Positions 9,408 to 19,485 are shown, counted from the first letter of the stretch. The stretch is 64,000 bases of DNA from Arthrobacter hankyongi (GCF_022012395.1 NZ_JAKLTQ010000002.1:124001-188000), one strand, 5' to 3'. Notes: generated by a model from the sequence alone, not told the origin. Made by a program: numbers and translations.

Positions 9408-10160
9408 ATGGCAGAGAATCCGCAGGACAAGCACAGCGGGGCACCGCAGCCGCGGGTGGGTTGGACCCCGCCGGAGGCCGGACAAGGCCCGGCCGTGCCG
9501 CCGGCGTGGGGTGCGCCGAGCCCGAAACCGGCGGCCCGGACCTCGCCGCTTAAGAAGGGGTTGGTTGCCGCCGGGGTCGCCGTCGTGCTGGCGGCCGGGG
9601 CCGGGGCGGCCGTCTACGCCGCCAATGGCAGTTCCGGCCACGGCGCGTCGGCGCAGGCTCCCGGCCTGGGCCAGGACGGCCAGTTCGGTGGTCCGGCGGG
9701 TCCGGAAGGCTCCGGGCAACTGGATGGACAGCTGGGCGGCTCGATGGACCTGGGCGGCAGGGGAGGCCCCGGAGACCTGGGCATGGCCGCCGGCGCGCTG
9801 CACGGTGAATACGTGGTCCAGGACGACGGCGGCTACGCGACCATGGCCACCCAGACCGGCACCGTCTCCGCGGCCGGGGACGGCACGCTCACGGTGGAAA
9901 GCGCCGACGGCTTCAAGCAGTCCTACACGCTGGCCGATGACACGGTGGTTTCCGCCGGAGGTTTCGGCCGCAGACGTGACCAAACGCAGCAGGGCGCGAC
10001 CGGCAGCGTGGACCTGGCGGCGGGCCAGACCGTGCGCGTGACGGCGCTTAAGGACGGCTCGACCCTGACGGCCACCATGGTGCTGGTCACGGACACCGGC
10101 TCCGGCACCGGAACAGGCTCCGGCACCGGTACGGACACCGGTACCGGCCCCACCAGCTGA
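9408..10160 (+). CDS. Membrane-anchored DUF5666-like protein with Gly/Thr-rich tail
   Basis: The 250-residue protein has a hydrophilic Pro-rich N-terminus, one membrane helix (LVAAGVAVVLAAGAGAAVY, about residues 49-67), a Gly/Gln-rich linker, and a beta-rich domain (SAAGDGTLTVESADGFKQSY then DDTVVSAGG) that resembles DUF5666 repeats. It ends in a low-complexity tail of GTGSGT/TDTGTG units. The topology suggests a cytoplasmic N-terminus and an external domain. GAGGAGCG precedes the ATG. It is divergent from the two-component operon, with 185 bp between, so it is probably controlled by that system. No enzymatic motif is visible; the DUF assignment is by eye. Confidence 0.65.
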   Translation: MAENPQDKHSGAPQPRVGWTPPEAGQGPAVPPAWGAPSPKPAARTSPLKKGLVAAGVAVVLAAGAGAAVYAANGSSGHGASAQAPGLGQDGQFGGPAGPEGSGQLDGQLGGSMDLGGRGGPGDLGMAAGALHGEYVVQDDGGYATMATQTGTVSAAGDGTLTVESADGFKQSYTLADDTVVSAGGFGRRRDQTQQGATGSVDLAAGQTVRVTALKDGSTLTATMVLVTDTGSGTGTGSGTGTDTGTGPTS

Positions 10161-10216
10161 ACCTCGGCCCCCATGTTTAGCCTTCAAGCTTTGCAAACCC
10201 GCAGGTCAGGGGGTTG

Positions 10217-10249
10217 CTTGAACCGTAAAGCAGGGGGCGGGGGTTCAAG
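10217..10249. other. Inverted repeat in G-rich intergenic spacer
   Basis: Perfect 8-bp arms CTTGAACC / GGTTCAAG flank a 17-nt G-rich loop between the DUF5666-like gene and the iclR gene. There is no T-tract, so a terminator role is weak. It could be an operator of the downstream IclR regulator or a weak stop hairpin. Confidence 0.35.
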
Positions 10250-10341
10250 GATGGGGGCGGAGGCGCACCGGCCCCGCGCCAAAGCCCGCGCCCGGCCGAT
10301 GCCGCGGCGGTAAAGCTTGGCGGCAGGACTACAATTCTGAC

Positions 10342-11154
10342 GTGCAGAAGCAGCGGACCCCGCGCCGGAAGCCCACCTATGCCATCGAAGCCGTGGACAA
10401 CGCGCTTCAGCTCTTGCAGCTGCTGCGGGACTTTGGCAGCCTCCGGCTCAAGGACGCGGCAGCCGAGCTGGGCGTGGCACCGTCCACGGCGCACCGTCTG
10501 CTGGCCATGCTGGTCTACCGCGGTTTTGCCGCACAGGATGAGTCCAAGCGGTACCTGCCCGGCCCGTCCCTGGGGGTCGGTCCGGCGGGTGTCAGCTGGA
10601 CTACCCAGCTGCGCGCTATCGCCCAGCCCCATTTGGAAGTGCTGGCCCTGCGGCTGAACGAGACCGTGAACCTGATGATCCGGGTCGGGACTCAAGTGCG
10701 CTTTCTCAGCACGGTCGAGGGCACCGGCATTTTGCGGGTGGGGGACCGCCAGGGGACGGTGCTTCCGGCCCGCCGGGCCTCCGGCGGCAAGGCCATCCTG
10801 GCCGAGTTGCCGCCGGAGATGCTGGAGCAGTTGTACCGCAGCCCGGCCGCCGAGGCGGCCGGGGACGCCTTGACGGACGATGAGTTCCCGGGTTTCACCG
10901 AGGAGCTGAGGGCCATCCGCAACACGGGCTTTGCGGCCAATTTCGAAGGTACCGAAGAGGGCGTCAGCGCCCTGGGTTTGGCCTTGCACAATGGCGCGGG
11001 CCGGGTCCTCGGAGCAATCAGCGTGGCCACGCCCGCCACCCGCTTCCGCAAGGTGTTCGACGCCGGCCTGGTGCCGGAGGTCCTCCGCGCCAAGGCGGAG
11101 CTTGAGGTGGATCTGGCCGACTTCCTGCCCGAAACCGAAGGCATGCCAGGCTGA
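10342..11154 (+). CDS. IclR-family transcriptional regulator
   Basis: The 270-residue protein has an N-terminal winged helix (AIEAVDNALQLLQLL, LKDAAAELGVAPSTAHRLLAML) and an IclR effector domain (ETVNLMIRVGTQVRFL, GKAILAELPPEM, and ALGLALHNGAGRVLGAISVATP near the C-terminus). IclR regulators commonly control aromatic or organic acid catabolism and bind a small-molecule effector in the C-terminal domain. The GTG at 10342 is the first in-frame start next to the family's N-terminus. It is convergent with an aromatic-acid-type MFS transporter that has palindromes before it (12514-12552), so this transporter is a likely target. Confidence 0.9.
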   Translation: MQKQRTPRRKPTYAIEAVDNALQLLQLLRDFGSLRLKDAAAELGVAPSTAHRLLAMLVYRGFAAQDESKRYLPGPSLGVGPAGVSWTTQLRAIAQPHLEVLALRLNETVNLMIRVGTQVRFLSTVEGTGILRVGDRQGTVLPARRASGGKAILAELPPEMLEQLYRSPAAEAAGDALTDDEFPGFTEELRAIRNTGFAANFEGTEEGVSALGLALHNGAGRVLGAISVATPATRFRKVFDAGLVPEVLRAKAELEVDLADFLPETEGMPG

Positions 11155-11210
11155 CGCCACGAAAGACCACCACGTCCAGCATCCCCGCCGAAACCATCGT
11201 TACCGCTCTC

Positions 11211-12473
11211 CTAGGCGAAGTGATGTGTCCTGACCTTGGCGGTGATGACGCCCAGTACCACAGCTGCCACCGCGGCAGCGCCGGCGAAAGCCAGGAAGTT
11301 GGAATTGACGCCTAGTCCGGCAGCCAGCAGCAGTCCGCCGACCTGTGGTGCGGCGACCGCACCGATGCGGCCGACGCCGAGGGCCCAGCCCAGCGCGGTT
11401 CCCCGCAGGTGCGAGGGGTAGTGACCGGCGACGGCGGCGATCACCAGTGCCTGGGTGCCGTGTGTGCCGACACCCGCCAGGATGAGCATCAGATAGACGA
11501 CGGCGACCGGGGGCCCGCTGATGATCACGACCAGTGCGATGGCCGCGATAGCCGCAGCGGCCGTGGCGCTCCGGACCGCACCGAACCTGTCGCCGGCCCA
11601 GGCTGTGACCGCGGATCCCGCTACCGCGCCGAGGTTCAGGGCCAGCGCAAAGGTCAGGGCCGAGCCCAGGTTGTAGCCTGCCAGTTCCATCAGGTTAGGC
11701 AGCCAGGTGCCCAAGCCGTACCAGGCAAAGAGCGTCGCCAGCGTGACAACGGCGAACAGGATGCTGGCGCCCAGATACGGAGGGCGAAGCAGGGTGCCGA
11801 AGCCCGCCCGGGACCGGTCGGCGTGCAGCCTGTGGTCGGCGAGGGTTTCCGGCAGGTATTTGAAGCCGAGCGGGACCACGACCACTAGGGCGATGGCTGC
11901 AACCAGGAACATGGACTGCCAGCCGAAGGCGGGAATAAGGACGATGCCGGTCAGTGCTGCGAGGGAGCCGCCGATGGGTACGCCCGACATCATCAGGGTC
12001 GCCGCCGTAGCCCGCCAGCGTACCGGCACCAGTTCGGCAGCCAGGGCGTTGGCAGAAGGGACCAGACCGCCCAGGCCAATGCCGGCGAGCAGCCTCAGCC
12101 CGGCAAACGTCGTGGCGTTCGGGGCGAAGGCACACAGGATCGTGAACACGGAAAATGTGATGGCGCAAGCCAGAATGGTCCGGCGTCGGCCCAGGGCATC
12201 CGCAAGCCGGCCGGCCAGGAGGGCACCGATCAACATGCCGACGAAGGCCATCGAGCCGATGGTTCCCAGCGTCGCCTTGTTCAGGTTCCAGTCGGTGTTG
12301 TTCAACAGGGAGGACTGAACGGTCCCGTAGACGATGAGGTCGTAGCCGTCGAAGACAATCAGCAGCCAGCAGACCAGTACGGCGAGGAGCGATGAGCGCG
12401 GGAACGCTGCCTTCGCGGACGATATACCGTCTTCGGCGGTGCCGGTTTTGGCGAGAGGGGAGGGGAATTGCAT
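11211..12473 (-). CDS. MFS transporter, aromatic acid:H+ symporter (AAHS) type
   Basis: The roughly 420-residue, 12-helix transporter has AAHS marks: the helix 1 motif FDGYDLIVYGTVQSSL, loop 2-3 GRLADALGRRRT, and GLGGLVPSANALAAELVP in the first half. PcaK/BenK relatives import benzoate, 4-hydroxybenzoate, gentisate and similar acids with protons. Two in-frame ATGs exist (12524 and 12473). 12473 is preferred because the longer form would place its first codons inside the palindromic operator-like DNA; neither start has a clear ribosome site. The convergent iclR gene ends 57 bp from its stop. Confidence 0.85.
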   Translation of the reverse strand: MQFPSPLAKTGTAEDGISSAKAAFPRSSLLAVLVCWLLIVFDGYDLIVYGTVQSSLLNNTDWNLNKATLGTIGSMAFVGMLIGALLAGRLADALGRRRTILACAITFSVFTILCAFAPNATTFAGLRLLAGIGLGGLVPSANALAAELVPVRWRATAATLMMSGVPIGGSLAALTGIVLIPAFGWQSMFLVAAIALVVVVPLGFKYLPETLADHRLHADRSRAGFGTLLRPPYLGASILFAVVTLATLFAWYGLGTWLPNLMELAGYNLGSALTFALALNLGAVAGSAVTAWAGDRFGAVRSATAAAAIAAIALVVIISGPPVAVVYLMLILAGVGTHGTQALVIAAVAGHYPSHLRGTALGWALGVGRIGAVAAPQVGGLLLAAGLGVNSNFLAFAGAAAVAAVVLGVITAKVRTHHFA

Positions 12474-12513
12474 GAGAACAAGGGTGAGGGAGGACACGGT
12501 GGGATGGTTATGG

Positions 12514-12552
12514 AATTCTGGCATGCAGAATTTCGCGATGCCGCATCGCGAA
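12514..12552. promoter_or_regulatory. Two adjacent palindromes upstream of the AAHS transporter
   Basis: 12514-12532 is an imperfectly spaced inverted repeat, AATTCTG / CAGAATT around GCATG. 12532-12552 is a perfect 10-bp inverted repeat, TTCGCGATGC / GCATCGCGAA, around a single C. They lie just upstream of the chosen transporter start, where an operator is expected. The convergently encoded IclR protein is the obvious candidate to bind; this is inference. Confidence 0.55.
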
Positions 12553-12667
12553 TGCGGGCGCCGGCAGTAGCAACAGCCGCCCGGCGGGTAACCGTAATGT
12601 TGATGGTACGACGGCGGTGCGCCGCCCGCGAAAGTGGGCCGCGCACCGCCGTCGTTATCCCGGAGGG

Positions 12668-13241
12668 TCAGGCCGGAACGTGCTCATCCCGGCGCAGCGA
12701 CTTGCCGACGCTCTCCTTGATCAGCCAGGTGGCCAGATAGGGGGTGCCGCCGAAGACGGCGTAGGTGACGTTGTAGCAGATGCCGGAGGAGGTGTAGCGC
12801 ATGTTGGTGGGGAAGCATTCGGAGAGCAGCACCGCGGTGACCGCGTTCGCGCTCACCGCACCGACGGCCATGACCACCTGGCTGGCCAGTGCGGTACCGA
12901 AACTGCCCTGTGTGGCCAGGAAGTAGGAGGGGGCGATCAGCACTGCCAGGGACAGGCCGGCGAACTGCATGGTGCGGCGGCGCCCCACCCGGTCGCAGAT
13001 CCTGCCGATCAGCGGGGCGATGGCGGTGGCGAAGACCAGGGCCAGCAGGTTGGATAAGAGCACCTGGTCCGCCGGCATGCCGACCACCTTGGCCAGGAAG
13101 GTGGTCATGTAGGTGGAGAAGATGTAGAAGGCCAGCGCGGTCAGCCTGATGAAACCGCCCAGCCGGAGCATCTGCCCGCCCTGGCTGCGCAGCACGTGGC
13201 CCAGCGGCGGCGAGACGCGCTGCGTTCCGCATTCATAAAGT
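12668..13241 (-). pseudogene. C-terminal remnant of an MFS metabolite:H+ symporter
   Basis: The frame encodes about 185 residues matching only the C-terminal half (about six helices) of an MFS protein of the metabolite:H+ symporter type: FYIFSTYMTTFLAKVVGMPA, then IAPLIGRICDRVGRRRTM and VLLSECFPTNMRYTSSG. The frame is closed upstream by a stop at 13242-13244, and the DNA beyond it, up to the methyltransferase gene at 13403, does not encode the missing half. A complete member would need some 220 more N-terminal residues. It is therefore a decayed 5'-deleted gene. An internal GTG at 13195 could still be translated, but a half transporter is unlikely to work. Confidence 0.75.
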
Positions 13242-13402
13242 TAGTTTCTGCATCTGCAACGTGATAAGCGCGGGCTGTAAACAGGTTGATGCATTCTTGT
13301 TTCGTGCCCTCCGTCCGGGCGGAAGGGCCGGTCATCCTTGGCGGCTCCTGTGCTGTACTGGGTCGACCAGCCCGACCTTGCCCAGGGATCACGGAGGCCC
13401 GT

Positions 13403-14389
13403 ATGCGCCAGCTCCTTTCCGCAGTTGCCTACCGCATCATCCAGGTGCTGTTGTTTCCGTTCACGTTGGCCGGCTATGTGGTCTTCATGGCGAGGATGTT
13501 TTCCTTTAGCCGCAGGACGGGCGCGTCGACCACAGCATTGAGCCCGCTCTACCTGCGGTGGATGCTGCACCGGCTGGGTTCCCGGGCGGACCTGCCATGC
13601 GAACGGCTGGTCCTGGCCCTGCCCGCCGTGCCGCATCAGGGGCTTCGCCTGGCCACCGCAGCCACGCTGCTGGCGCACCGGCTGACCGGCTACGTGCCGG
13701 CCGGCTACCGGTATCCGTACCGCGCGGCCGTTCCCGCGGCCTATGAGGAGGCGGGCCGGACCACGTTCTTCGATGCTGCCTTGGAGCGCCATCTGGATGC
13801 CGTGGACCAGTTTGTCCTGCTCGGTGCCGGCTATGACACCCGGGCCTTCAGGCTGCCGGCCGGAACGGCGGTGAAGTGCTTCGAGGTGGATACCGCCAGG
13901 ACCCAGGCGGTCAAGCGCCGGGCCCTGGCCGCGGCGGGCATCGAATCCTCCCGCATCACCTTCGTCGAAGCCGATTTCGAACGGGACGACTGGCTTGGCA
14001 GGCTGGTGGCGGCCGGCTTCGATCCGGGCAAGCCAAGCTTTTTCCTCTGGGAAGCAGTCACCATGTACCTGGACCGCCGAGCCGTGGAGGCCACCCTGCG
14101 CGCCATTGCCGGCACCGCTGCCGGCAGCGTGGTGGCCTTCGACTACTTCACGGCCGAGGGCCTGAAGGAAAAATCGTTCTTCATGGGCGTCGCACGAAGC
14201 TCGCTCAAGGCGCTGGGCGAGCCGCTGACCTTCGGCATCGATGCGGTGCCGCCCTCGTGGGGTCCCGTCGCCGCATTCCTGGCGGACCGGGGCTTCGGAC
14301 TCGAGGAACTGCGTGCTTTTGGACGGACGGCAGGCCGCCCACAGGGCCTGGGTGGCCTGGTCGCCGCGGTCGTCGAAGCCCGCCATTGA
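13403..14389 (+). CDS. SAM-dependent methyltransferase, leucine carboxyl methyltransferase (Ppm/TcmP-like) family
   Basis: The 328-residue protein starts with a hydrophobic segment (RIIQVLLFPFTLAGYVVFMA) and continues into a methyltransferase domain of the LCM/TIGR00027-like type: VLLGAGYDTRAFRL (SAM loop), CFEVDTARTQAVKRR (acidic residue binding the ribose), and FFLWEAVTMYLDR, the family's second hallmark. In actinobacteria these enzymes methylate unknown small molecules or polyketide acids. ACGGAGG precedes the ATG at 13403; the frame extends upstream without family similarity. The N-terminal hydrophobic segment suggests membrane association. It stands alone between the MFS remnant and the fusion hydrolase gene. 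Confidence 0.85.
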   Translation: MRQLLSAVAYRIIQVLLFPFTLAGYVVFMARMFSFSRRTGASTTALSPLYLRWMLHRLGSRADLPCERLVLALPAVPHQGLRLATAATLLAHRLTGYVPAGYRYPYRAAVPAAYEEAGRTTFFDAALERHLDAVDQFVLLGAGYDTRAFRLPAGTAVKCFEVDTARTQAVKRRALAAAGIESSRITFVEADFERDDWLGRLVAAGFDPGKPSFFLWEAVTMYLDRRAVEATLRAIAGTAAGSVVAFDYFTAEGLKEKSFFMGVARSSLKALGEPLTFGIDAVPPSWGPVAAFLADRGFGLEELRAFGRTAGRPQGLGGLVAAVVEARH

Positions 14390-14485
14390 CATCCCGGGGC
14401 CCCGGGAGAAGTATCAGGTGCGGGAACCAGCCAAGGCCGCCGGCCATCCCCGTCCCGGGCGTGCCGTCGGCCGGAAGGACGGCAC

Positions 14486-15802
<1,317 letters not shown>

Positions 15803-15860
15803 CCGGGAGCACGATCCGGACTTTTTGCCGGTCCGGGACCGTCTGTTCCGGCCGCCGGGC

Positions 15861-17087
15861 TCAGATCCGCGGCCGGTTGGCCCAGCGCACCGCCTTCATG
15901 GCCAGGTGCAGCTCCAGCCGGATCCCGCCCCGCAGCGGATCCGCCCCGATGATCGAGCGGACCCGGGCCAGCCGGTTGTATACGCTGCTGCGGTGCAGGT
16001 GCAGGCGGTTGGCCACATCGGCCACCGAGCCGTCCGTGTCATAGAGCAGCTCCAGGACCGGCAGCAGTTCGCCGTTGCGGTCCTGTTCCTGCAGGTCCTG
16101 GAAGTAGACGGATTCGGCCGCGCCCGCGCGCGCAGTGGCGGCGAGGAACTGGTACACCCCGGTGTTGCGGTAGTCCACCAGCGGTCCGATGCCCGGGTCC
16201 ACCGCCGCGGCCTGCACGGCCGACTTGGACTGGGCATAGGCCGCGGGCAGCCGGCGCAGGTCGGCGAACGGCTCGCTCAGCCCGAGCATGTCCGGCCGTT
16301 CCGGATGGCCGCCGCGCAGGGAGATCTCGGCGCCGTAGCGTTTCAGCACCACCTCGTGCTCGGAGTGTCCGGGCAGCTCGCGGAACAGGATGACGGCGTG
16401 CAGTTGGGCGCCGGCGCTGAACAGTGCCGGCCGGATGCCCACCGTGGCCTGCAGGGCGGCGACGCGCTGCAGCAGCACGCCCGCCTCCGGGTCCGCCAGC
16501 TCGGCCAGGGCCGCGTCCGGGTCCTCGATCCGTTCCATGATGGTGCCCACCACCCACGGCGCGCGGCCGTGCACTTCCGGCCAGCCCGCCACGGCATCCA
16601 TGGCGTCCGGGTCCCCGGCGCAGGCGGCCAGGAACTGCGTCTCGCGGCGCCGCCGGGCTTCGGACTCGGGGGTGTTGGTGTCCAGCAGCAGCTCGGCCAG
16701 CCGGTCGAGCCGGTCCCGGATCCCGGGCAGGGCCCCGAGAATCGCGTCCGGGGATTCCTCCGCCTCGTGGATCACCCACAGGTAGCCCACCCGGAAGCCG
16801 CGCACCAGCAGCGGCACGCAGACGCGGCCGAGCATGCCCAGCTGCTCGTTCGCCGGGACCACCACCGGGCGCACGGCCGTGGCGACACCGTGGCTGAGCT
16901 GCCAGGCGCTCACGTCCGCGGGGACCTTCTTGCTGAGCAGGAAGTTGACCCGGACCTGGTCGGCGGTGGACTGGTGGCTGCTGTAGGCGAGCAGGACGCC
17001 GTCCAGGTCTTCGACCGAGACACCGTGCCCGAGGGCGGTGGCGATCGTTTCCACAGACTCTTCGACGCCGACATCCTTGATGGTCAT
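15861..17087 (-). CDS. PucR/CdaR-type transcriptional regulator, probable activator of ald
   Basis: The 408-residue protein has a GAF-like N-terminal sensor region, a middle GGDEF-like domain and the C-terminal PucR helix-turn-helix (LLYDTDGSVADVANRLHLHR, then SSVYNRLARVRSIIGADP). It is divergent from alanine dehydrogenase across 342 bp. In Bacillus subtilis the PucR-type AdeR activates ald, so the same role is proposed here from family plus position. AGGAGGA sits upstream of the ATG at 17087. A palindrome at 17156-17173 lies in the shared promoter region. Confidence 0.85.
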   Translation of the reverse strand: MTIKDVGVEESVETIATALGHGVSVEDLDGVLLAYSSHQSTADQVRVNFLLSKKVPADVSAWQLSHGVATAVRPVVVPANEQLGMLGRVCVPLLVRGFRVGYLWVIHEAEESPDAILGALPGIRDRLDRLAELLLDTNTPESEARRRRETQFLAACAGDPDAMDAVAGWPEVHGRAPWVVGTIMERIEDPDAALAELADPEAGVLLQRVAALQATVGIRPALFSAGAQLHAVILFRELPGHSEHEVVLKRYGAEISLRGGHPERPDMLGLSEPFADLRRLPAAYAQSKSAVQAAAVDPGIGPLVDYRNTGVYQFLAATARAGAAESVYFQDLQEQDRNGELLPVLELLYDTDGSVADVANRLHLHRSSVYNRLARVRSIIGADPLRGGIRLELHLAMKAVRWANRPRI

Positions 17088-17429
17088 AGGGTCCGTTCCT
17101 CCTGGTCCCAGTGTAGGGAGCCGGACGGACAGCGGGCGACAGTTGACGCGCGGGAAGTCGACATTTGTCGACTATGCCCGGCCCATGGTTTGTGGTAGCC
17201 GTCACAGTCGAATGACCGGCTGTCGGAGCAGGGACGGCCGGGGAAATCCGCGCCGTGGCGCGGATCGTGGCCCGCAGCGGGGTACGACGGCGCGGCGGCC
17301 GGCCGCGCCCGCGTTCCGCCGTCGTCGTGCCCGGCGCACGAACGACCCCAACGGCCGCCGAAAATCCGGTCTTACAGTTGATTCACCGCCGCTTCCGGCG
17401 CCGCATCCACCAGCTTCAGGAGTCTTTTC
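17088..17429. promoter_or_regulatory. Divergent control region between pucR-type gene and ald
   Basis: No gene is seen in these 342 bp. The palindrome AGTCGAC-ATTT-GTCGACT (17156-17173) lies 69 bp upstream of the regulator start and is a good operator candidate. Further along, ACGACGGCG (17284-17292) can pair with CGCCGTCGT (17317-17325), a GC-rich hairpin in the presumed ald leader. CAGGAG shortly before 17430 is the ald ribosome site. Confidence 0.55.
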
Positions 17430-18551
17430 GTGATCATCGGCGTTCCCAAGGAAATCAAGAACAACGAGTTCCGTGTGGCCATCACGGCCGCCGGGGTGCA
17501 CGAGCTGCGTGGCCACGGCCACACCGTGCTCATCGAGGCCGGTGCCGGCGTCGGATCCCGCATCCTGGACGACGAGTACGCTGCCGCCGGGGCGGAGATT
17601 GTCGCCACCGCGGACGAGGCCTGGGCCCGCGCGGACATGGTGCTGAAGGTCAAGGAGCCCATCGCCGCCGAGTACCGCCACTTCCGCGCCGGCCTGGTGC
17701 TGTTCACCTACCTGCACCTGGCCGCCGAGCCGGAGCTGACCCGCGCCCTGCTGGACTCCGGGGTCACCGCGATCGCCTACGAGACCGTGCAGACCGCCAA
17801 CGGCGCCCTGCCGCTGCTGGCCCCGATGTCCGAGGTGGCCGGCCGGCTCTCCGTGCAGGTCGGCGCCACCGCGCTGACCAAGCCCGCCGGCGGCCCCGGA
17901 ATTCTCTTGGGGGGAGTTCCGGGCGTGCGTCCGGCCAAGGTCACCGTGCTCGGCGCCGGGGTGGCCGGCACCAACGCCGCGGCCATGGCGCTGGGCCTGG
18001 GCGCGGACGTGACCATCCTGGACATCAACATCAACCGGCTGCGCGAGCTGGACGCCCAGTACGCCGGGCGGCTGAAGACCATCGCCTCCAATGCCCTGGA
18101 GGTCGAGCGGTCCGTGGTCGAGGCGGACCTGGTCATTGGCTCCGTGCTGATTCCCGGCGCCAAGGCCCCGAAGCTGGTGTCCAACGAGCTGGTGGCCAAG
18201 ATGAAGCCCGGGTCCGTGCTGGTGGACATCGCCGTGGACCAGGGCGGCTGCTTCGCTGACAGCCGGCCCACCACGCACGAGGACCCGACCTTCACCGTGC
18301 ACAACTCGCTGTTCTACTGCGTGGCCAACATGCCCGGCGCGGTGCCGAACACCTCCACCTACGCACTGACCAACGTCACGCTGCGCTACGCGGTGGCGCT
18401 GGCCAACCTGGGCGTGCAGGCCGCGCTGGCCAAGGACCCGGCCCTGGCCGCCGGCCTGAACACCGCCGGCGGCAAGGTCATGCACCGCTCGGTGGCCGAG
18501 GCCTTCGGGCTGGAGCTGGCCGAGGGCCTGCCGGAGTTCGTCAGCGCGTAA
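17430..18551 (+). CDS. ald: Alanine dehydrogenase
   Basis: The 373-residue enzyme interconverts L-alanine and pyruvate plus ammonia using NAD. It begins with the family signature IGVPKEIKNNEFRVAI, has catalytic-site segments VKEPIAAEY and FTYLHLAAEPEL, and the Rossmann loop VLGAGVAGTNAAAMALG, followed by ILDININRLREL. The start is GTG with CAGGAG upstream. Length and motifs are those of an intact enzyme. It is divergent from a PucR-type regulator and ends in a strong hairpin (18574-18619). The role is likely alanine use as a carbon and nitrogen source or redox balancing. Confidence 0.95.
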   Translation: MIIGVPKEIKNNEFRVAITAAGVHELRGHGHTVLIEAGAGVGSRILDDEYAAAGAEIVATADEAWARADMVLKVKEPIAAEYRHFRAGLVLFTYLHLAAEPELTRALLDSGVTAIAYETVQTANGALPLLAPMSEVAGRLSVQVGATALTKPAGGPGILLGGVPGVRPAKVTVLGAGVAGTNAAAMALGLGADVTILDININRLRELDAQYAGRLKTIASNALEVERSVVEADLVIGSVLIPGAKAPKLVSNELVAKMKPGSVLVDIAVDQGGCFADSRPTTHEDPTFTVHNSLFYCVANMPGAVPNTSTYALTNVTLRYAVALANLGVQAALAKDPALAAGLNTAGGKVMHRSVAEAFGLELAEGLPEFVSA

Positions 18552-18573
18552 CGGTTCTTTTTGACTCTTTTCG

Positions 18574-18619
18574 ATGCCGCGGGGCGGACGCCGGATATCC
18601 GGTGTCCGCCCCGCGGCAT
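18574..18619. terminator. Strong hairpin after ald
   Basis: A perfect 16-bp stem (18574-18589 with 18604-18619; arms ATGCCGCGGGGCGGAC and its complement) encloses a 14-nt loop that itself contains CCGGATATCCGG. It begins 23 nt after the ald stop. No T-tract follows on the plus strand, so it may act as a GC-rich terminator or a 3' stabiliser. Confidence 0.7.
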
Positions 18620-18747
18620 TGCGGCGGCAGCAACGCTGTACGGACGGGCGTGCTTGTTGCCCGGGATGCCGGTGGCCGGCCTCGGGCTCCGCGTCGGGGA
18701 GGGGATGCCTCCGTTGTGCCTGGTGTTCCGGTGCCAGGCGTGGCCGT

Positions 18748-19281
18748 TCAGACCGCCTTGCCCGTGTCTCCGGCGGCCCTCCGCAGTTCGGTGAGGATCT
18801 CGCCCAGCTTCCGCAGATTCTCCGGAGCGCCTCCCGCCAGGCCGAAGTCCATGCCGCTCAGGGATTTGGTCGCGCCGCGAACGAGATCCCGTCCGGCAGG
18901 GGTGATGGTAACGCAGATGGCCCGGCGGTCGGTCGGATGCGGGCTGCGCTTGAGGAGCTTGCGGGTCTCCAGCCGATCCGTGGCCAGCGTGGCCGTCGTC
19001 GCGTGGACCATCAGGCTCCGGGCCAGGCTGCTGATGAGCCGGGTGCCTGAGTCACTGAGTTCGAGTGTCATCAACAGCAGGTAGTCGGTCAGGTTGAGGT
19101 CGTGGGCCCGCAACTGGTCTTCCACGGCCGCGACCGCCATCCGGTGGTAGCGAAGGAGGGAGCTGAAAACCAGGAACGGAACCTCGCCGCCCTCCAAGCC
19201 ATGCTCGCGCCAATAGTGTTGGGCCCATTCCAGGGGGTCCGTAATGACGTCCGGCGTCGGGGCGCTTGTTGCTCGTGGCAT
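18748..19281 (-). CDS. MarR-family transcriptional regulator
   Basis: The 177-residue protein has the MarR winged-helix core: AVAAVEDQLRAHDLNLTDYL, LSDSGTRLISSLARSLMVHA (recognition region), TDRLETRKLLKRSPHPTDRR (wing with the DxR motif) and AICVTITPAGRDLV. MarR proteins are dimeric repressors often released by aromatic acids or their CoA esters. AGGAGGAAAC precedes the ATG. It is divergent from the acyl-CoA ligase gene and is the first gene of the catabolic island. A palindrome CGCTAG-CATT-CTAGCG (19402-19417) upstream may be its operator. Confidence 0.9.
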   Translation of the reverse strand: MPRATSAPTPDVITDPLEWAQHYWREHGLEGGEVPFLVFSSLLRYHRMAVAAVEDQLRAHDLNLTDYLLLMTLELSDSGTRLISSLARSLMVHATTATLATDRLETRKLLKRSPHPTDRRAICVTITPAGRDLVRGATKSLSGMDFGLAGGAPENLRKLGEILTELRRAAGDTGKAV

Positions 19282-19401
19282 GTTTCCTCCTGTGGTGATG
19301 CCAGCTTGGGGCGGATTGCCCGCAGATGCGTGATGGTAGGCCGCCGGACACCTCCCGATGACATGGAAGCCTCTCTTAGTCGCACTACAAATAAATGATT
19401 A

Positions 19402-19417
19402 CGCTAGCATTCTAGCG
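19402..19417. promoter_or_regulatory. Palindrome upstream of the marR-type gene
   Basis: CGCTAG / CTAGCG arms around CATT lie 120 bp upstream of the marR start in an AT-rich stretch between two divergent genes. This is a candidate MarR operator; assignment is by position only. Confidence 0.4.
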
Positions 19418-19476
19418 CCTGCCGGTGACGTCCGAGAAGGCTCGGCCTTCATGAGGTTGGGAACTCTCTCACTTTT

Positions 19477-19485
19477 GGTCGTACC
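19477..19485. promoter_or_regulatory. GntR/FadR-type operator, copy 1 (before acyl-CoA ligase)
   Basis: GGTCGTACC, inside TTTTGGTCGTACCTA, 74 bp upstream of the ligase start. It fits the FadR-subfamily half-site pattern GT-N3-AC. The context is nearly identical to copy 2 at 22300-22308 before the gntR gene, and the TATGGTAT that follows recurs after copy 3. Confidence 0.65.

Noticed and set aside
10217-10249. tRNA gene suggested by a GGTTCAA word
   Set aside because: No acceptor stem, anticodon arm or CCA context can be folded around it; it is only an 8-bp inverted repeat.
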